Below, piece after piece: positions 1 to 6,048 of a stretch of DNA of 6,873 nt (within the stretch, counting starts at the first letter, position 1; every line of letters starts with the position of its first letter). Source of the DNA: Lentimicrobiaceae bacterium (GTDB lineage: Bacteria; Bacteroidota; Bacteroidia; Bacteroidales; WCHB1-69); the NCBI GenBank assembly GCA_009787675.1, contig WQSU01000135.1:1-6873 (forward strand), read 5' to 3'. The translations under genes were made by a program, and so were the position numbers. Under the pieces are notes generated by a model. That model saw nothing but the letters and a program-made list of their open reading frames with translations, was not told the origin of the DNA and made no database searches.

Positions 1-11
1 TGAAAATAATT

Positions 12-641
12 CTAAGATATCACTCTCCCATACTGCATTTCAAAACTAACACGCGTAAGCAAAGAGCGCCCCAGCGTTATCTCATTGATATACTCTAATT
101 CTTCTCCTACCCCTACACCACGCGCCAGCAAAGAGATTTTTGCAGTTTTTCCAACACAGTTTTTGTAAATATAAAAATTGGTGGTGTCGCCCTCAGCAGT
201 GGAAGGTAGCGCCAAAATCACTTCCTCAACAGAGTTGTTTTCAATGCGATGGAAAAGTTCTTGCAGTTTTAATTGTGCTGGACCAATGCCGTCAACAGGA
301 GAGATCACACCGCCCAGCACGTGATATACGCCGGAATATTGACTGGTATTTTCAATGGCAATCATATCTCTAATGTCTTGTACCACGCAAATAATGTTGG
401 GGTTTCGTTTCGAATTGGCGCAAATTTCACAAACATCATGATCTGAAATGGCAAAGCAGCATTTGCAAATTTTTAACGATGACTTAAGTTCCGTTATGGC
501 AAGCGCCAAAGTTTCTACCTCGTTTGGGTCGGCATTCACCAAGTGCAAAGCTAATCGCAGTGCGGTTCTACGACCAATGCCCGGTAGTTTGGCTATTTCA
601 TTCACTGCGGTTTCCAGAATTTTGGAGTAGAAAGTTAACAT
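12..641 (-). CDS. recR: Recombination mediator protein RecR
   Basis: RecR works with RecO (and RecF) to load RecA onto SSB-coated single-stranded DNA during gap repair; it is cytoplasmic and forms a ring-shaped DNA clamp. The 209 residues are full length for the family (about 200). Domains in order: a helix-hairpin-helix near residues 16-34 (KLPGIGRRTALRLALHL), a four-cysteine zinc finger with C59-x2-C62 and C71-x2-C74, and a Toprim domain from about residue 82 (IICVVQDIRDMIAIE) through ALPSTAEGDTTNFYI (144-158), ending in the conserved GVGVGEELEYINEITLGR stretch (175-192). The ATG at 639-641 is supported because the family normally begins about 15 residues before the hairpin motif. The stop is TAG at 12-14. 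The gene is read away from the OmpA-type gene and no partner is visible before the window edge. The finger and the Toprim core look intact. The family assignment is very secure; the role is inferred from the family. Confidence 0.97.
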   Translation of the reverse strand: MLTFYSKILETAVNEIAKLPGIGRRTALRLALHLVNADPNEVETLALAITELKSSLKICKCCFAISDHDVCEICANSKRNPNIICVVQDIRDMIAIENTSQYSGVYHVLGGVISPVDGIGPAQLKLQELFHRIENNSVEEVILALPSTAEGDTTNFYIYKNCVGKTAKISLLARGVGVGEELEYINEITLGRSLLTRVSFEMQYGRVIS

Positions 642-717
642 AAAGTGTTTGAAAATAATTTTACGTTTTTTTATATATAAAATTCACATTTTAAAGCAAA
701 ACTCGTTTTCTTTAAAA

Positions 718-725
718 CAAATTTA
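718..725 (-). promoter_or_regulatory. Candidate -7 box for recR
   Basis: On the - strand this reads TAAATTTG, a match to the Bacteroidota -7 consensus TAnnTTTG, and would give a leader of roughly 70 bases before the recR ATG. A second candidate on the same strand is TACTTTCG at 742-749, one mismatch from consensus and followed by CAC as in many promoters of the phylum. Neither has a clear TTG-type -33 element at the usual distance, and such AT-rich DNA makes chance matches likely. Confidence 0.3.
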
Positions 726-894
726 TCCCTAAAAAGTCGTGCGAAAGTAATATTTATTTTAAAATATCAGACAGTACCACCAAAATCTTTTTAGTTTACT
801 CGTTGTATTTTATAGAAGCGAATATGAACATGTGGATTTTAAAAGTATATTTTTTCTAAAAAAAATATAATAAAATACCGTATTGATATTTTTA

Positions 895-902
895 TAATTT
901 TG
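895..902 (+). promoter_or_regulatory. Candidate Bacteroidota -7 box for the OmpA-type gene
   Basis: TAATTTTG, followed by CCCCC, matches the TAnnTTTG -7 element. It would place transcription start near 908-910 and give an A-rich leader of about 60-65 bases before the ATG at 973. The nearest upstream TTG (883-885) is too close to serve as the -33 element, so that half of the promoter is weak or absent. The box shares the extended form TAnnTTTGC(C/G)C with two other boxes in this window, which raises confidence in it. Confidence 0.55.
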
Positions 903-972
903 CCCCCATTAAAAAAAACAATCTGTTTATCTTTTGATAAAACGGCATAATGTTAAATTAAAATATTAAAAT

Positions 973-3285
973 ATGAAATCAAAACTATTTTTTTTTGTGG
1001 CTATTTTAGCTACTATGAATTTTTCGTTGAAAGGGCAAGAATTTCTACCTTTCGTTAATGACAACTACGCAGGGATTACCGGCGTGCATCTTAATCCGGC
1101 ATCTATTGCCAACTCTCGTTACATTGTAGATATTAGTTTGGGAGGTTTCTCGTTAGATGCTTTCACCAATTATTTATCGTTCAATATCAAAGACATGTCT
1201 TACGCAATTAAGAACGAGGGAAATTACGAGCCTAAAGAGCTTCTTAACGGAAAAGACAAATGGGGCAATATTATGGCTTCTGCACATGCTTTCAATTTTA
1301 TGGTTTCGATTACTCCAAAAGTGGCGATCGGGTTTACCAACAGAATGCGTGTGTTTACCAATATGCAAAATTTGGATGAAAATGTAACCACCTTCTTTTA
1401 TCATGACAGAAGAGGAGAGTCTGTGGAACATTTGTATTATGACTACACCAAAAACAATCAATATACTTTAAAAAATATGAGTGTCAATATGACTGCTTTT
1501 GCTGAGTATGGCGCTACTTTAGCCGGTGTATTATTTGAAAGTCCAAGCAAAAAGCACTTTGTAAAAGGTGGTATAACCGTAAAAATGTTGCAGGGGTGTG
1601 GCGCCATGTATTTGAATACAGATCAAATGGTTTTTGAATTTTATAATAAGGATTCTATAGGTGGGTTTGGTAATGCCAACAAAACAGAAGCAGCTAACGT
1701 CAGCTACGGTGTGTCTGATAATTGGATCACTGTTGGAAAAAAGGGCTATGAGTTTAGTTATGATATTATTTCTCGAAGACTTGGCGTGGGTTTCGACATA
1801 GGTTTCGTTTATGAATGGCGACCCGAAGGCGACAATTTTATGGAAGAAATGGATTGTAAAGTAAGCGAGATGAAATATAAAAATAAATACAAATTGCGTG
1901 TTGGCTTTTCAGTAACCGATTTAGGCTGGCTTACTTACAAAAAAGCTCTCATGAGTAATAATATGTTAGTGAATGGAGGTTCTAATCTTGACAACGATTT
2001 TGGAAATATGACTTCTCAAAATGGAGCCTTAAATGGTATTAATGAAACTCTTAATGAATTAATGGCAGTTGGTACTACCTTCAAAAAAGGAGAAGAATCC
2101 GAATTTTTTAGAACTACCTTGCCAACAGCAATCTCATTGCAGGTGGATTATCATATTTGGAAAGGGTTTTACGTTAACTTTACACCTTTTGTTTCCTTGT
2201 ATCAGGCTATTAATGTGAAAGATGATGTGGCTAAGATTCACTCCTATTCTATAGTAAGTATTACTCCGCGTTTTGAACATAAATGGTTTGGATTCTCTAT
2301 TCCATTGCAATATAATCAATTGTCTAAAATGGGATTTGCAGTAGGTGCAGGCTTGCGCTTAGGACCACTTTGGGTTGGAACGAACGACCTGATCAGCCTT
2401 TGCAGCAAGGATAAATATGGTGTGAACGTACAAGCAGCTTTGAAAGTTCCCATTATGTACAACAAAAAACGTGACAAAGATGGTGATGGCATTTCCAACC
2501 GTAAGGATAAATGTAAAAATGTTTCCGGCACCTGTGAATATCAAGGGTGCCCGCCTCCTGAACCGGATAAAGATGGCGACGGCGTTCCAGATAAATTTGA
2601 TAAATGTCCAGATAAAGCAGGCCCTGCTAAATGGGACGGCTGTCCCGATAGTGATGGAGATGGCATTCCAGATCATTTGGACGATTGCCCTGATGAACCG
2701 GGGTTACCGGAATTTAACGGCTGCCCGGATAGTGATGGCGATGGCATTCCTGATAAAGACGATAAATGTCCGTATAAAGCAGGTCCTGCTAAATGGGACG
2801 GCTGTCCTGACAGCGATGGCGATGGCATTCCAGATCATTTAGATAAATGCCCCAATGTAGCGGGTGTACCGGAATTGGATGGATGTCCTCCTGAAGAAAA
2901 AGAAGAAAAAGAGATTCCCGAACAGAAACCGGAACCTAAAGTTATACTTGTTGAATTTGCCTATACGATTCTCTTTGAAACTGGACAATCAACCTTTACT
3001 TCATCTGATAATGTAATGTTAGACAGCTTAGTATCCATCTTGAAGAAGAATCCTAAAACCTCTGTTAATGTGGAAGGACATACCGATAATGTAGGTAACC
3101 AAAATTATAATTTGACACTGTCGCAAAAAAGAGCCGATGCTGTTAAAGACTATTTGATTGCCAAAGGAATTGACACTAGAAGAATAGTTGCCAACGGATT
3201 ATGCGACACCAAACCTACTGGCAATAATAATACGCCTGAAGGGCGTACGCAAAACCGCCGCGTAAACATAAAATTGATTCAATAA
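973..3285 (+). CDS. Outer-membrane protein: DUF5723-like barrel, thrombospondin type 3 repeats, OmpA peptidoglycan-binding domain
   Basis: This 770-residue protein probably sits in the outer membrane and anchors it to peptidoglycan. Residues 1-21 form a signal peptide (MKSKLFFFVAILATMNFSLK core), with likely cleavage after G21 before Q22. Residues about 22-495 are rich in alternating aromatic strands and begin FLPFVNDNYAGITGVHLNPA, which resembles the N-terminal beta-barrel domain called DUF5723; this replaces the short eight-strand barrel of enterobacterial OmpA. Residues 501-639 carry five calcium-binding thrombospondin type 3 repeats (D-x-DGDGIPD...C). A Glu/Lys/Pro linker (about 640-656) follows. 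Residues 657-770 are the OmpA C-terminal domain: D705 in GHTDNVG and R720 in LSQKRAD keep the 15-residue spacing of the two residues that hold diaminopimelate in E. coli OmpA, and the domain ends with NRRVNIKL. There is no Shine-Dalgarno sequence; the start is fixed by the signal peptide. The gene appears monocistronic, with its own promoter box and terminator. The C-terminal domain and repeats are certain, the barrel name probable, and the physiological role unknown. Confidence 0.93.
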   Translation: MKSKLFFFVAILATMNFSLKGQEFLPFVNDNYAGITGVHLNPASIANSRYIVDISLGGFSLDAFTNYLSFNIKDMSYAIKNEGNYEPKELLNGKDKWGNIMASAHAFNFMVSITPKVAIGFTNRMRVFTNMQNLDENVTTFFYHDRRGESVEHLYYDYTKNNQYTLKNMSVNMTAFAEYGATLAGVLFESPSKKHFVKGGITVKMLQGCGAMYLNTDQMVFEFYNKDSIGGFGNANKTEAANVSYGVSDNWITVGKKGYEFSYDIISRRLGVGFDIGFVYEWRPEGDNFMEEMDCKVSEMKYKNKYKLRVGFSVTDLGWLTYKKALMSNNMLVNGGSNLDNDFGNMTSQNGALNGINETLNELMAVGTTFKKGEESEFFRTTLPTAISLQVDYHIWKGFYVNFTPFVSLYQAINVKDDVAKIHSYSIVSITPRFEHKWFGFSIPLQYNQLSKMGFAVGAGLRLGPLWVGTNDLISLCSKDKYGVNVQAALKVPIMYNKKRDKDGDGISNRKDKCKNVSGTCEYQGCPPPEPDKDGDGVPDKFDKCPDKAGPAKWDGCPDSDGDGIPDHLDDCPDEPGLPEFNGCPDSDGDGIPDKDDKCPYKAGPAKWDGCPDSDGDGIPDHLDKCPNVAGVPELDGCPPEEKEEKEIPEQKPEPKVILVEFAYTILFETGQSTFTSSDNVMLDSLVSILKKNPKTSVNVEGHTDNVGNQNYNLTLSQKRADAVKDYLIAKGIDTRRIVANGLCDTKPTGNNNTPEGRTQNRRVNIKLIQ
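2473..2889 (+). repeat. Five thrombospondin type 3 repeats; the last four have an exact 81-base period
   Basis: Inside the OmpA-type gene, copy 1 (2473-2565, 31 codons) is divergent. Copies 2-5 begin at 2566, 2647, 2728 and 2809 and are exactly 27 codons each. Each copy carries a D-x-DGDG-(I/V)-(P/S)-(D/N) loop, expected to bind calcium, and cysteines with the pattern (D/K)-C-(P/K)...GCP. Copies 2 and 4 resemble each other (both with KAGPAKWDGCP), as do copies 3 and 5 (both with PDHLD), so the array is a duplicated pair. Confidence 0.95.
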
Positions 3286-3289
3286 CAAG

Positions 3290-3320
3290 AAAGCCTCACT
3301 GAAATGTGGGGCTTTTTTTT
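3290..3320 (+). terminator. Intrinsic terminator of the OmpA-type gene
   Basis: A ten-base-pair stem (AAAGCCTCAC at 3290-3299 with GTGGGGCTTT at 3306-3315, one G-T wobble) closes a six-base loop (TGAAAT) and runs into eight consecutive T (3313-3320). It begins five bases after the TAA of the upstream gene. The opposite strand has no comparable T run, so it probably works in one direction only. It separates the OmpA-type gene from hemW. Confidence 0.92.
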
Positions 3321-3388
3321 ATCATCTCATTTTATTATTGCAAAAATAAGAGTTCTATATTGAACGTTTTCCCATAATATTTTCCGAT

Positions 3389-4528
3389 ATGTCCGGCATC
3401 TACATTCATATTCCTTTTTGCAAAAAAAAGTGTATTTATTGCAGTTTTTATTCAGTTGTTTGCACAAAAGAGATGGGAAGGTATGTGGAAGCTGTGGTTC
3501 AGGAGTTGCAAAAAGCAGAAAGAAAAAAGGAGAAGAAAGAAGGGAGAAAGGAAATTGTTGAGACTGTTTACTTTGGCGGGGGAACGCCGAGTTTGTTGCC
3601 TATTCATGATTTGGAAAAAATTTTGAATGCCATTCATGATAATTTTAATGTGGCTGATGAGGTAGAATGCACAATTGAAGGAAATCCGGAACAACTTTCT
3701 TTTGACTATTTAAAAGATCTAAAAAAAATAGGTTTCAACAGAATCAGTATTGGAATACAATCTTTTAACGATGAAATATTGCATTTTTTAGGAAGAATAC
3801 ATTCCGGAAAAGATACTGTTTTTGCCGTTGAAAATGCACAAAAAGCAGGTTTTGAAAATATTTCCATAGATTTGATTTACGGCATCTATTTGCGTTCAAT
3901 GCCGCATTGGATGCAAGAATTGAAAACGGCTTTTCAACTGCCCATCAAACATTTATCTGCCTATTCTTTAACTGTTGAAGAAAACACATTGTTGCATAAA
4001 AAAATATCGCAACAAAAAATGCAAAATATAGATGAAGATCAAGTGGTGATGGAGATGAACGCGCTGATTGAAGAAGCGGAAAAAAATGATTTTGAACACT
4101 ATGAAGTTTCTAACTTTGCATTAAAAAACTATCATTCCAAACATAACTCCAACTATTGGAATGGTACGCCCTACCTGGGCTTTGGCGCTTCGGCACACAG
4201 TTTTTCCGGAAACACAAGAAGCTGGAACATAGCAAACGTGGAAAAATACAAGCAAGCCATAGAAAAAAACATTCCCTGTTTTGAGGTGGAATACTTAAAT
4301 CCTGTGGAGCAATATAATGAATATGTTTTATTAAGATTGAGAACAAAAAACGGCATTGATCTAAAAGAAGTTGAAGATTGTTTTGGAAAAGACAAACGTG
4401 ACTATTTACTTCATGCAATACAAAAAATTAATCCACAATATTACAACTATCAGTCTCATTACATTACAGTTACAAGAATTGGTTTGCCATTGTTGGATTT
4501 TATAACGGAGACGTTATTATTCGATTAA
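3389..4528 (+). CDS. hemW: Radical SAM heme chaperone HemW
   Basis: HemW binds heme and passes it to target proteins; it is a cytoplasmic radical SAM protein often mislabelled as oxygen-independent coproporphyrinogen III oxidase. The 379 residues match family length. The [4Fe-4S] motif is C11-x3-C15-x2-C18 within IHIPFCKKKCIYCSF; F20 takes the place of the fourth cysteine found in true HemN, which favours HemW. Other family landmarks are GGGTPS (63-68), EGNPE (97-101), RISIGIQSF (118-126), SAYSLTVEENT (190-200), HYEVSNFA (237-244) and the HemN C-terminal region KHNSNYWNG..YLGFGASAHSF (251-272). The start is confirmed because the ATG lies only ten codons before C11, as usual. Two oddities: a lysine-rich segment (about 41-54) encoded by an unbroken purine tract, and a divergent DLIYGIYLRSMPHW where relatives have a proline-containing loop. 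No Shine-Dalgarno sequence is present. Transcription must start after the terminator at 3320, unless it reads through, but I see no strong promoter box. There is no functional link to the neighbours. Confidence 0.95.
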   Translation: MSGIYIHIPFCKKKCIYCSFYSVVCTKEMGRYVEAVVQELQKAERKKEKKEGRKEIVETVYFGGGTPSLLPIHDLEKILNAIHDNFNVADEVECTIEGNPEQLSFDYLKDLKKIGFNRISIGIQSFNDEILHFLGRIHSGKDTVFAVENAQKAGFENISIDLIYGIYLRSMPHWMQELKTAFQLPIKHLSAYSLTVEENTLLHKKISQQKMQNIDEDQVVMEMNALIEEAEKNDFEHYEVSNFALKNYHSKHNSNYWNGTPYLGFGASAHSFSGNTRSWNIANVEKYKQAIEKNIPCFEVEYLNPVEQYNEYVLLRLRTKNGIDLKEVEDCFGKDKRDYLLHAIQKINPQYYNYQSHYITVTRIGLPLLDFITETLLFD

Positions 4529-4536
4529 AATTTACT

Positions 4537-4544
4537 TATCTTTG
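4537..4544 (+). promoter_or_regulatory. Candidate Bacteroidota -7 box for the PspC/LiaF-like pair
   Basis: TATCTTTG followed by CCCACA lies in the 93-base gap after hemW and matches TAnnTTTG. It would start transcription near 4550 and give an A-rich leader of about 70 bases before the ATG at 4622. No clear TTG-type -33 element is visible about 20 bases upstream, where the sequence overlaps the end of hemW. I see no terminator between hemW and this box, so some read-through from hemW is possible. Confidence 0.55.
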
Positions 4545-4621
4545 CCCACATTATTAAAAAATAAAAACTGTTGTAACCCATTTATCATTCATACGTCTAA
4601 CCACCAAAAAAATTTTACATT

Positions 4622-5044
4622 ATGAACCAAAAACGTTTAACAAGAAGCTCAACCGACAGAAAGATTGCCGGTATTTGCGGAGGTTTGGGAGAATACTTTA
4701 ATGTTGACCCCGTTCTTTTTAGAATTGCATTCTGCTTCGCCTTATTTATGGGAGGAACAGGGTTTATTCTCTATATCATTATGTTACTTGTTGTTCCCGA
4801 AAAACAAACAAGGTTTCAATCCTCTTCAAAACAAGATGAGGAAATTATTATTGAAGAAATTTCTGAAGAAAAAAAAAAGGACATTAAAGACGCCACCCTG
4901 CTCGTACTCGGAGCCCTCTTAATTTTGTTCGGCATTTTCTTCTTTGTTGTAAGAGCCTTTCCCTTTCATTTGCGTGAATTTTTCTTTCCTGCGCTATTAG
5001 TAATAGGGGGGATATTATTATTAATCTTCAGTAGAAAAAACTAA
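4622..5044 (+). CDS. PspC-domain membrane protein with a C-terminal LiaI-like membrane hairpin
   Basis: The 140 residues start with a PspC domain (about 4-60): KRLTRSSTDRKIAGICGGLG, then EYFNVDPVLFRIAF and a hydrophobic stretch (about 32-58) ending in VVPEK. In enterobacteria PspC is an inner-membrane protein that helps activate the phage-shock response; in other phyla PspC domains mark envelope-stress systems. A very acidic then basic linker (71-90) follows, then two predicted membrane helices (about 91-110 and 118-136) spaced like the LiaI/LiaF membrane hairpin. The protein therefore probably has three membrane segments and sits in the inner membrane. The start is the ATG directly before the PspC motif; there is no Shine-Dalgarno sequence. 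The next gene begins 12 bases after the stop and shares the same hairpin type, so the two are probably cotranscribed and act together. No PspA, PspB, PspF or sensor kinase is visible here. Domain call secure; the exact role is inferred. Confidence 0.9.
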   Translation: MNQKRLTRSSTDRKIAGICGGLGEYFNVDPVLFRIAFCFALFMGGTGFILYIIMLLVVPEKQTRFQSSSKQDEEIIIEEISEEKKKDIKDATLLVLGALLILFGIFFFVVRAFPFHLREFFFPALLVIGGILLLIFSRKN

Positions 5045-5056
5045 ACCTCAAATATT

Positions 5057-5989
5057 ATGAAAAGTAAAAACTTTTTTTGGGGAATATTATTCCTCACCGC
5101 AGGGATCCTTTGGATCCTTAAATCACTTGAAATCATATCTTTCAGTTGGTGTATGTTTTTTAAACTTTGGCCATTGATTTTAATTTGGGTCGGTATTAAA
5201 TTAATGCCCATTCAAGATAAATGGAAAATTGTATTGAACACCACCATACTATTTCTTGGCATTGCATTCTTGCTCGTTTTCAGCAATTCAAAATGTTGTA
5301 AATCTAAATGGCATCATGATTTTCATTGCTCAAAAGATTATACTTATACTTTTAAGAATGATGATACCTTTGCTCATAATGATAAAAATTTCATTACGTA
5401 TGAGGATTATGAAAATGCACATTTAGAACTGGTAGCTTCAGCAGGAAAATTATTTTTTTCCCCCGGCGAAGAGTTGATTGCCATTCATGAAGCAAAGAAT
5501 CCACAAAGTAAAATAATGATTAATAGTGAATTAAAGAATAATAGTATCTATATCAAAGCCGAACTGCAACCTTTCAAGAAACATTATTATAACAATTCTT
5601 ACCAATATAATGTACTGTTAAACAGTACTCCTGTTTGGGAAATGGATTTGGAACTTAATGCCACTGCAGGAGAAATTGATTTAAGTGCATTTAAAATAAA
5701 AGAATTGGACATAGAATCGAACGCTTCTGCTTTAGAATTAAAATTAGGAAGTTTATACCCTGAGGTAAACGTAACGATTGAGTCAAATGCTTCAGCCGTA
5801 GAAATAAAGATTCCATACGGAATGAAATGTGTTCTTAAAAAAACAGACAGCACGCTTTCATCTTTCGATGTAACAGGGCTTAAAAAACAAGGCGGACAAT
5901 ATGTTTCCACCGAAGACAATGAAACAGCAGGCGTGATCAACATTATGATTGAGACAAGTGTTTCAGCTGTAGAAGTGAAGCGGTATTAA
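5057..5989 (+). CDS. LiaF-like membrane protein with C-terminal toastrack-type beta domain
   Basis: This 310-residue protein begins with a LiaI/LiaF-type membrane region: helices at about 6-23 (FFWGILFLTAGILWILKS) and 28-49 (SFSWCMFFKLWPLILIWVGI), then a third at about 57-76. LiaF proteins are membrane regulators of envelope-stress signalling; relatives in other phyla are little studied. Positive charges at the N-terminus and at 48-57 suggest an inside N-terminus, so three helices would put the rest of the protein in the periplasm, though helix number is uncertain. A short Cys/His-rich segment (C80, C81, H86, H87, H90, C91) follows. From about residue 120 the protein is beta-rich, with a repeated motif of the type (L/I)-E-S-N-A-S-A-(V/L)-E-(I/L)-K at 198-209, 217-230, 239-252 and 296-309 and a weaker copy at 122-133, typical of the toastrack/DUF4097/LiaF C-terminal class. 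It lies 12 bases after the PspC gene, with no promoter between. No Shine-Dalgarno sequence. Class assignment is good; function is inferred from family and neighbour. Confidence 0.82.
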   Translation: MKSKNFFWGILFLTAGILWILKSLEIISFSWCMFFKLWPLILIWVGIKLMPIQDKWKIVLNTTILFLGIAFLLVFSNSKCCKSKWHHDFHCSKDYTYTFKNDDTFAHNDKNFITYEDYENAHLELVASAGKLFFSPGEELIAIHEAKNPQSKIMINSELKNNSIYIKAELQPFKKHYYNNSYQYNVLLNSTPVWEMDLELNATAGEIDLSAFKIKELDIESNASALELKLGSLYPEVNVTIESNASAVEIKIPYGMKCVLKKTDSTLSSFDVTGLKKQGGQYVSTEDNETAGVINIMIETSVSAVEVKRY

Positions 5990-5997
5990 ACTTATTA

Positions 5998-6005
5998 TAT
6001 CTTTG
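5998..6005 (+). promoter_or_regulatory. Candidate Bacteroidota -7 box for eno
   Basis: TATCTTTG followed by CGCCTCA starts nine bases after the stop of the LiaF-like gene and matches TAnnTTTG. It would start transcription near 6012, giving a leader of about 37 bases of nearly pure A and T before the eno ATG at 6049. This supports eno being a separate transcription unit from the PspC/LiaF-like pair. A -33 element is not obvious; it would lie within the last codons of the upstream gene. Confidence 0.6.
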
Positions 6006-6048
6006 CGCCTCATATTTAAAAACATTTAAACAATTAAAAATCAATTAT

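Larger units (their letters stand above)
642..972. other. Divergent AT-rich intergenic region between recR and the OmpA-type gene
   Basis: These 331 bases hold no convincing gene. The longest open stretch with an ATG that I noticed on the + strand is an 11-codon frame starting at 824, with no sign of being real. The region is very AT-rich with many A and T runs. It must contain the start signals for both flanking genes: a good TAnnTTTG box on the + strand at 895-902, and weaker candidates for recR on the - strand. A short inverted repeat (TTTATC at 926-931, TTTT loop, GATAAA at 936-941) lies in the presumed leader of the OmpA-type mRNA. It is not followed by a T run, so it does not look like a terminator. 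Confidence 0.7.

Noticed and set aside
824..859. 11-codon frame (MNMWILKVYFF) in the divergent intergenic region
   Set aside because: It is too short, has no recognisable start signal and lies upstream of the presumed promoter of the next gene.
2359..2842. Long open frames overlapping the repeat region in other frames (2471-2842 on +, 2359-2676 on -)
   Set aside because: They arise from the repeated codon pattern of the thrombospondin type 3 repeats; the proteins show no domain of their own, and the main frame is certain.
3338..3362. Possible promoter for hemW (TTG at 3338 and TATATTG at 3356)
   Set aside because: The second element lacks one T of the consensus and the spacing is too short. 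hemW probably has its own start after the terminator, but this match is not good enough to list.
3389..4528. Reading hemW as hemN (coproporphyrinogen III dehydrogenase)
   Set aside because: F20 replaces the fourth cysteine of the HemN motif, and length and N-terminus match HemW, so the enzyme call is not supported.
5599..5943. 114-residue frame on the - strand inside the LiaF-like gene
   Set aside because: It is antisense to a well-supported gene and its composition mirrors the repeated strand motif; no start signal or domain is visible.
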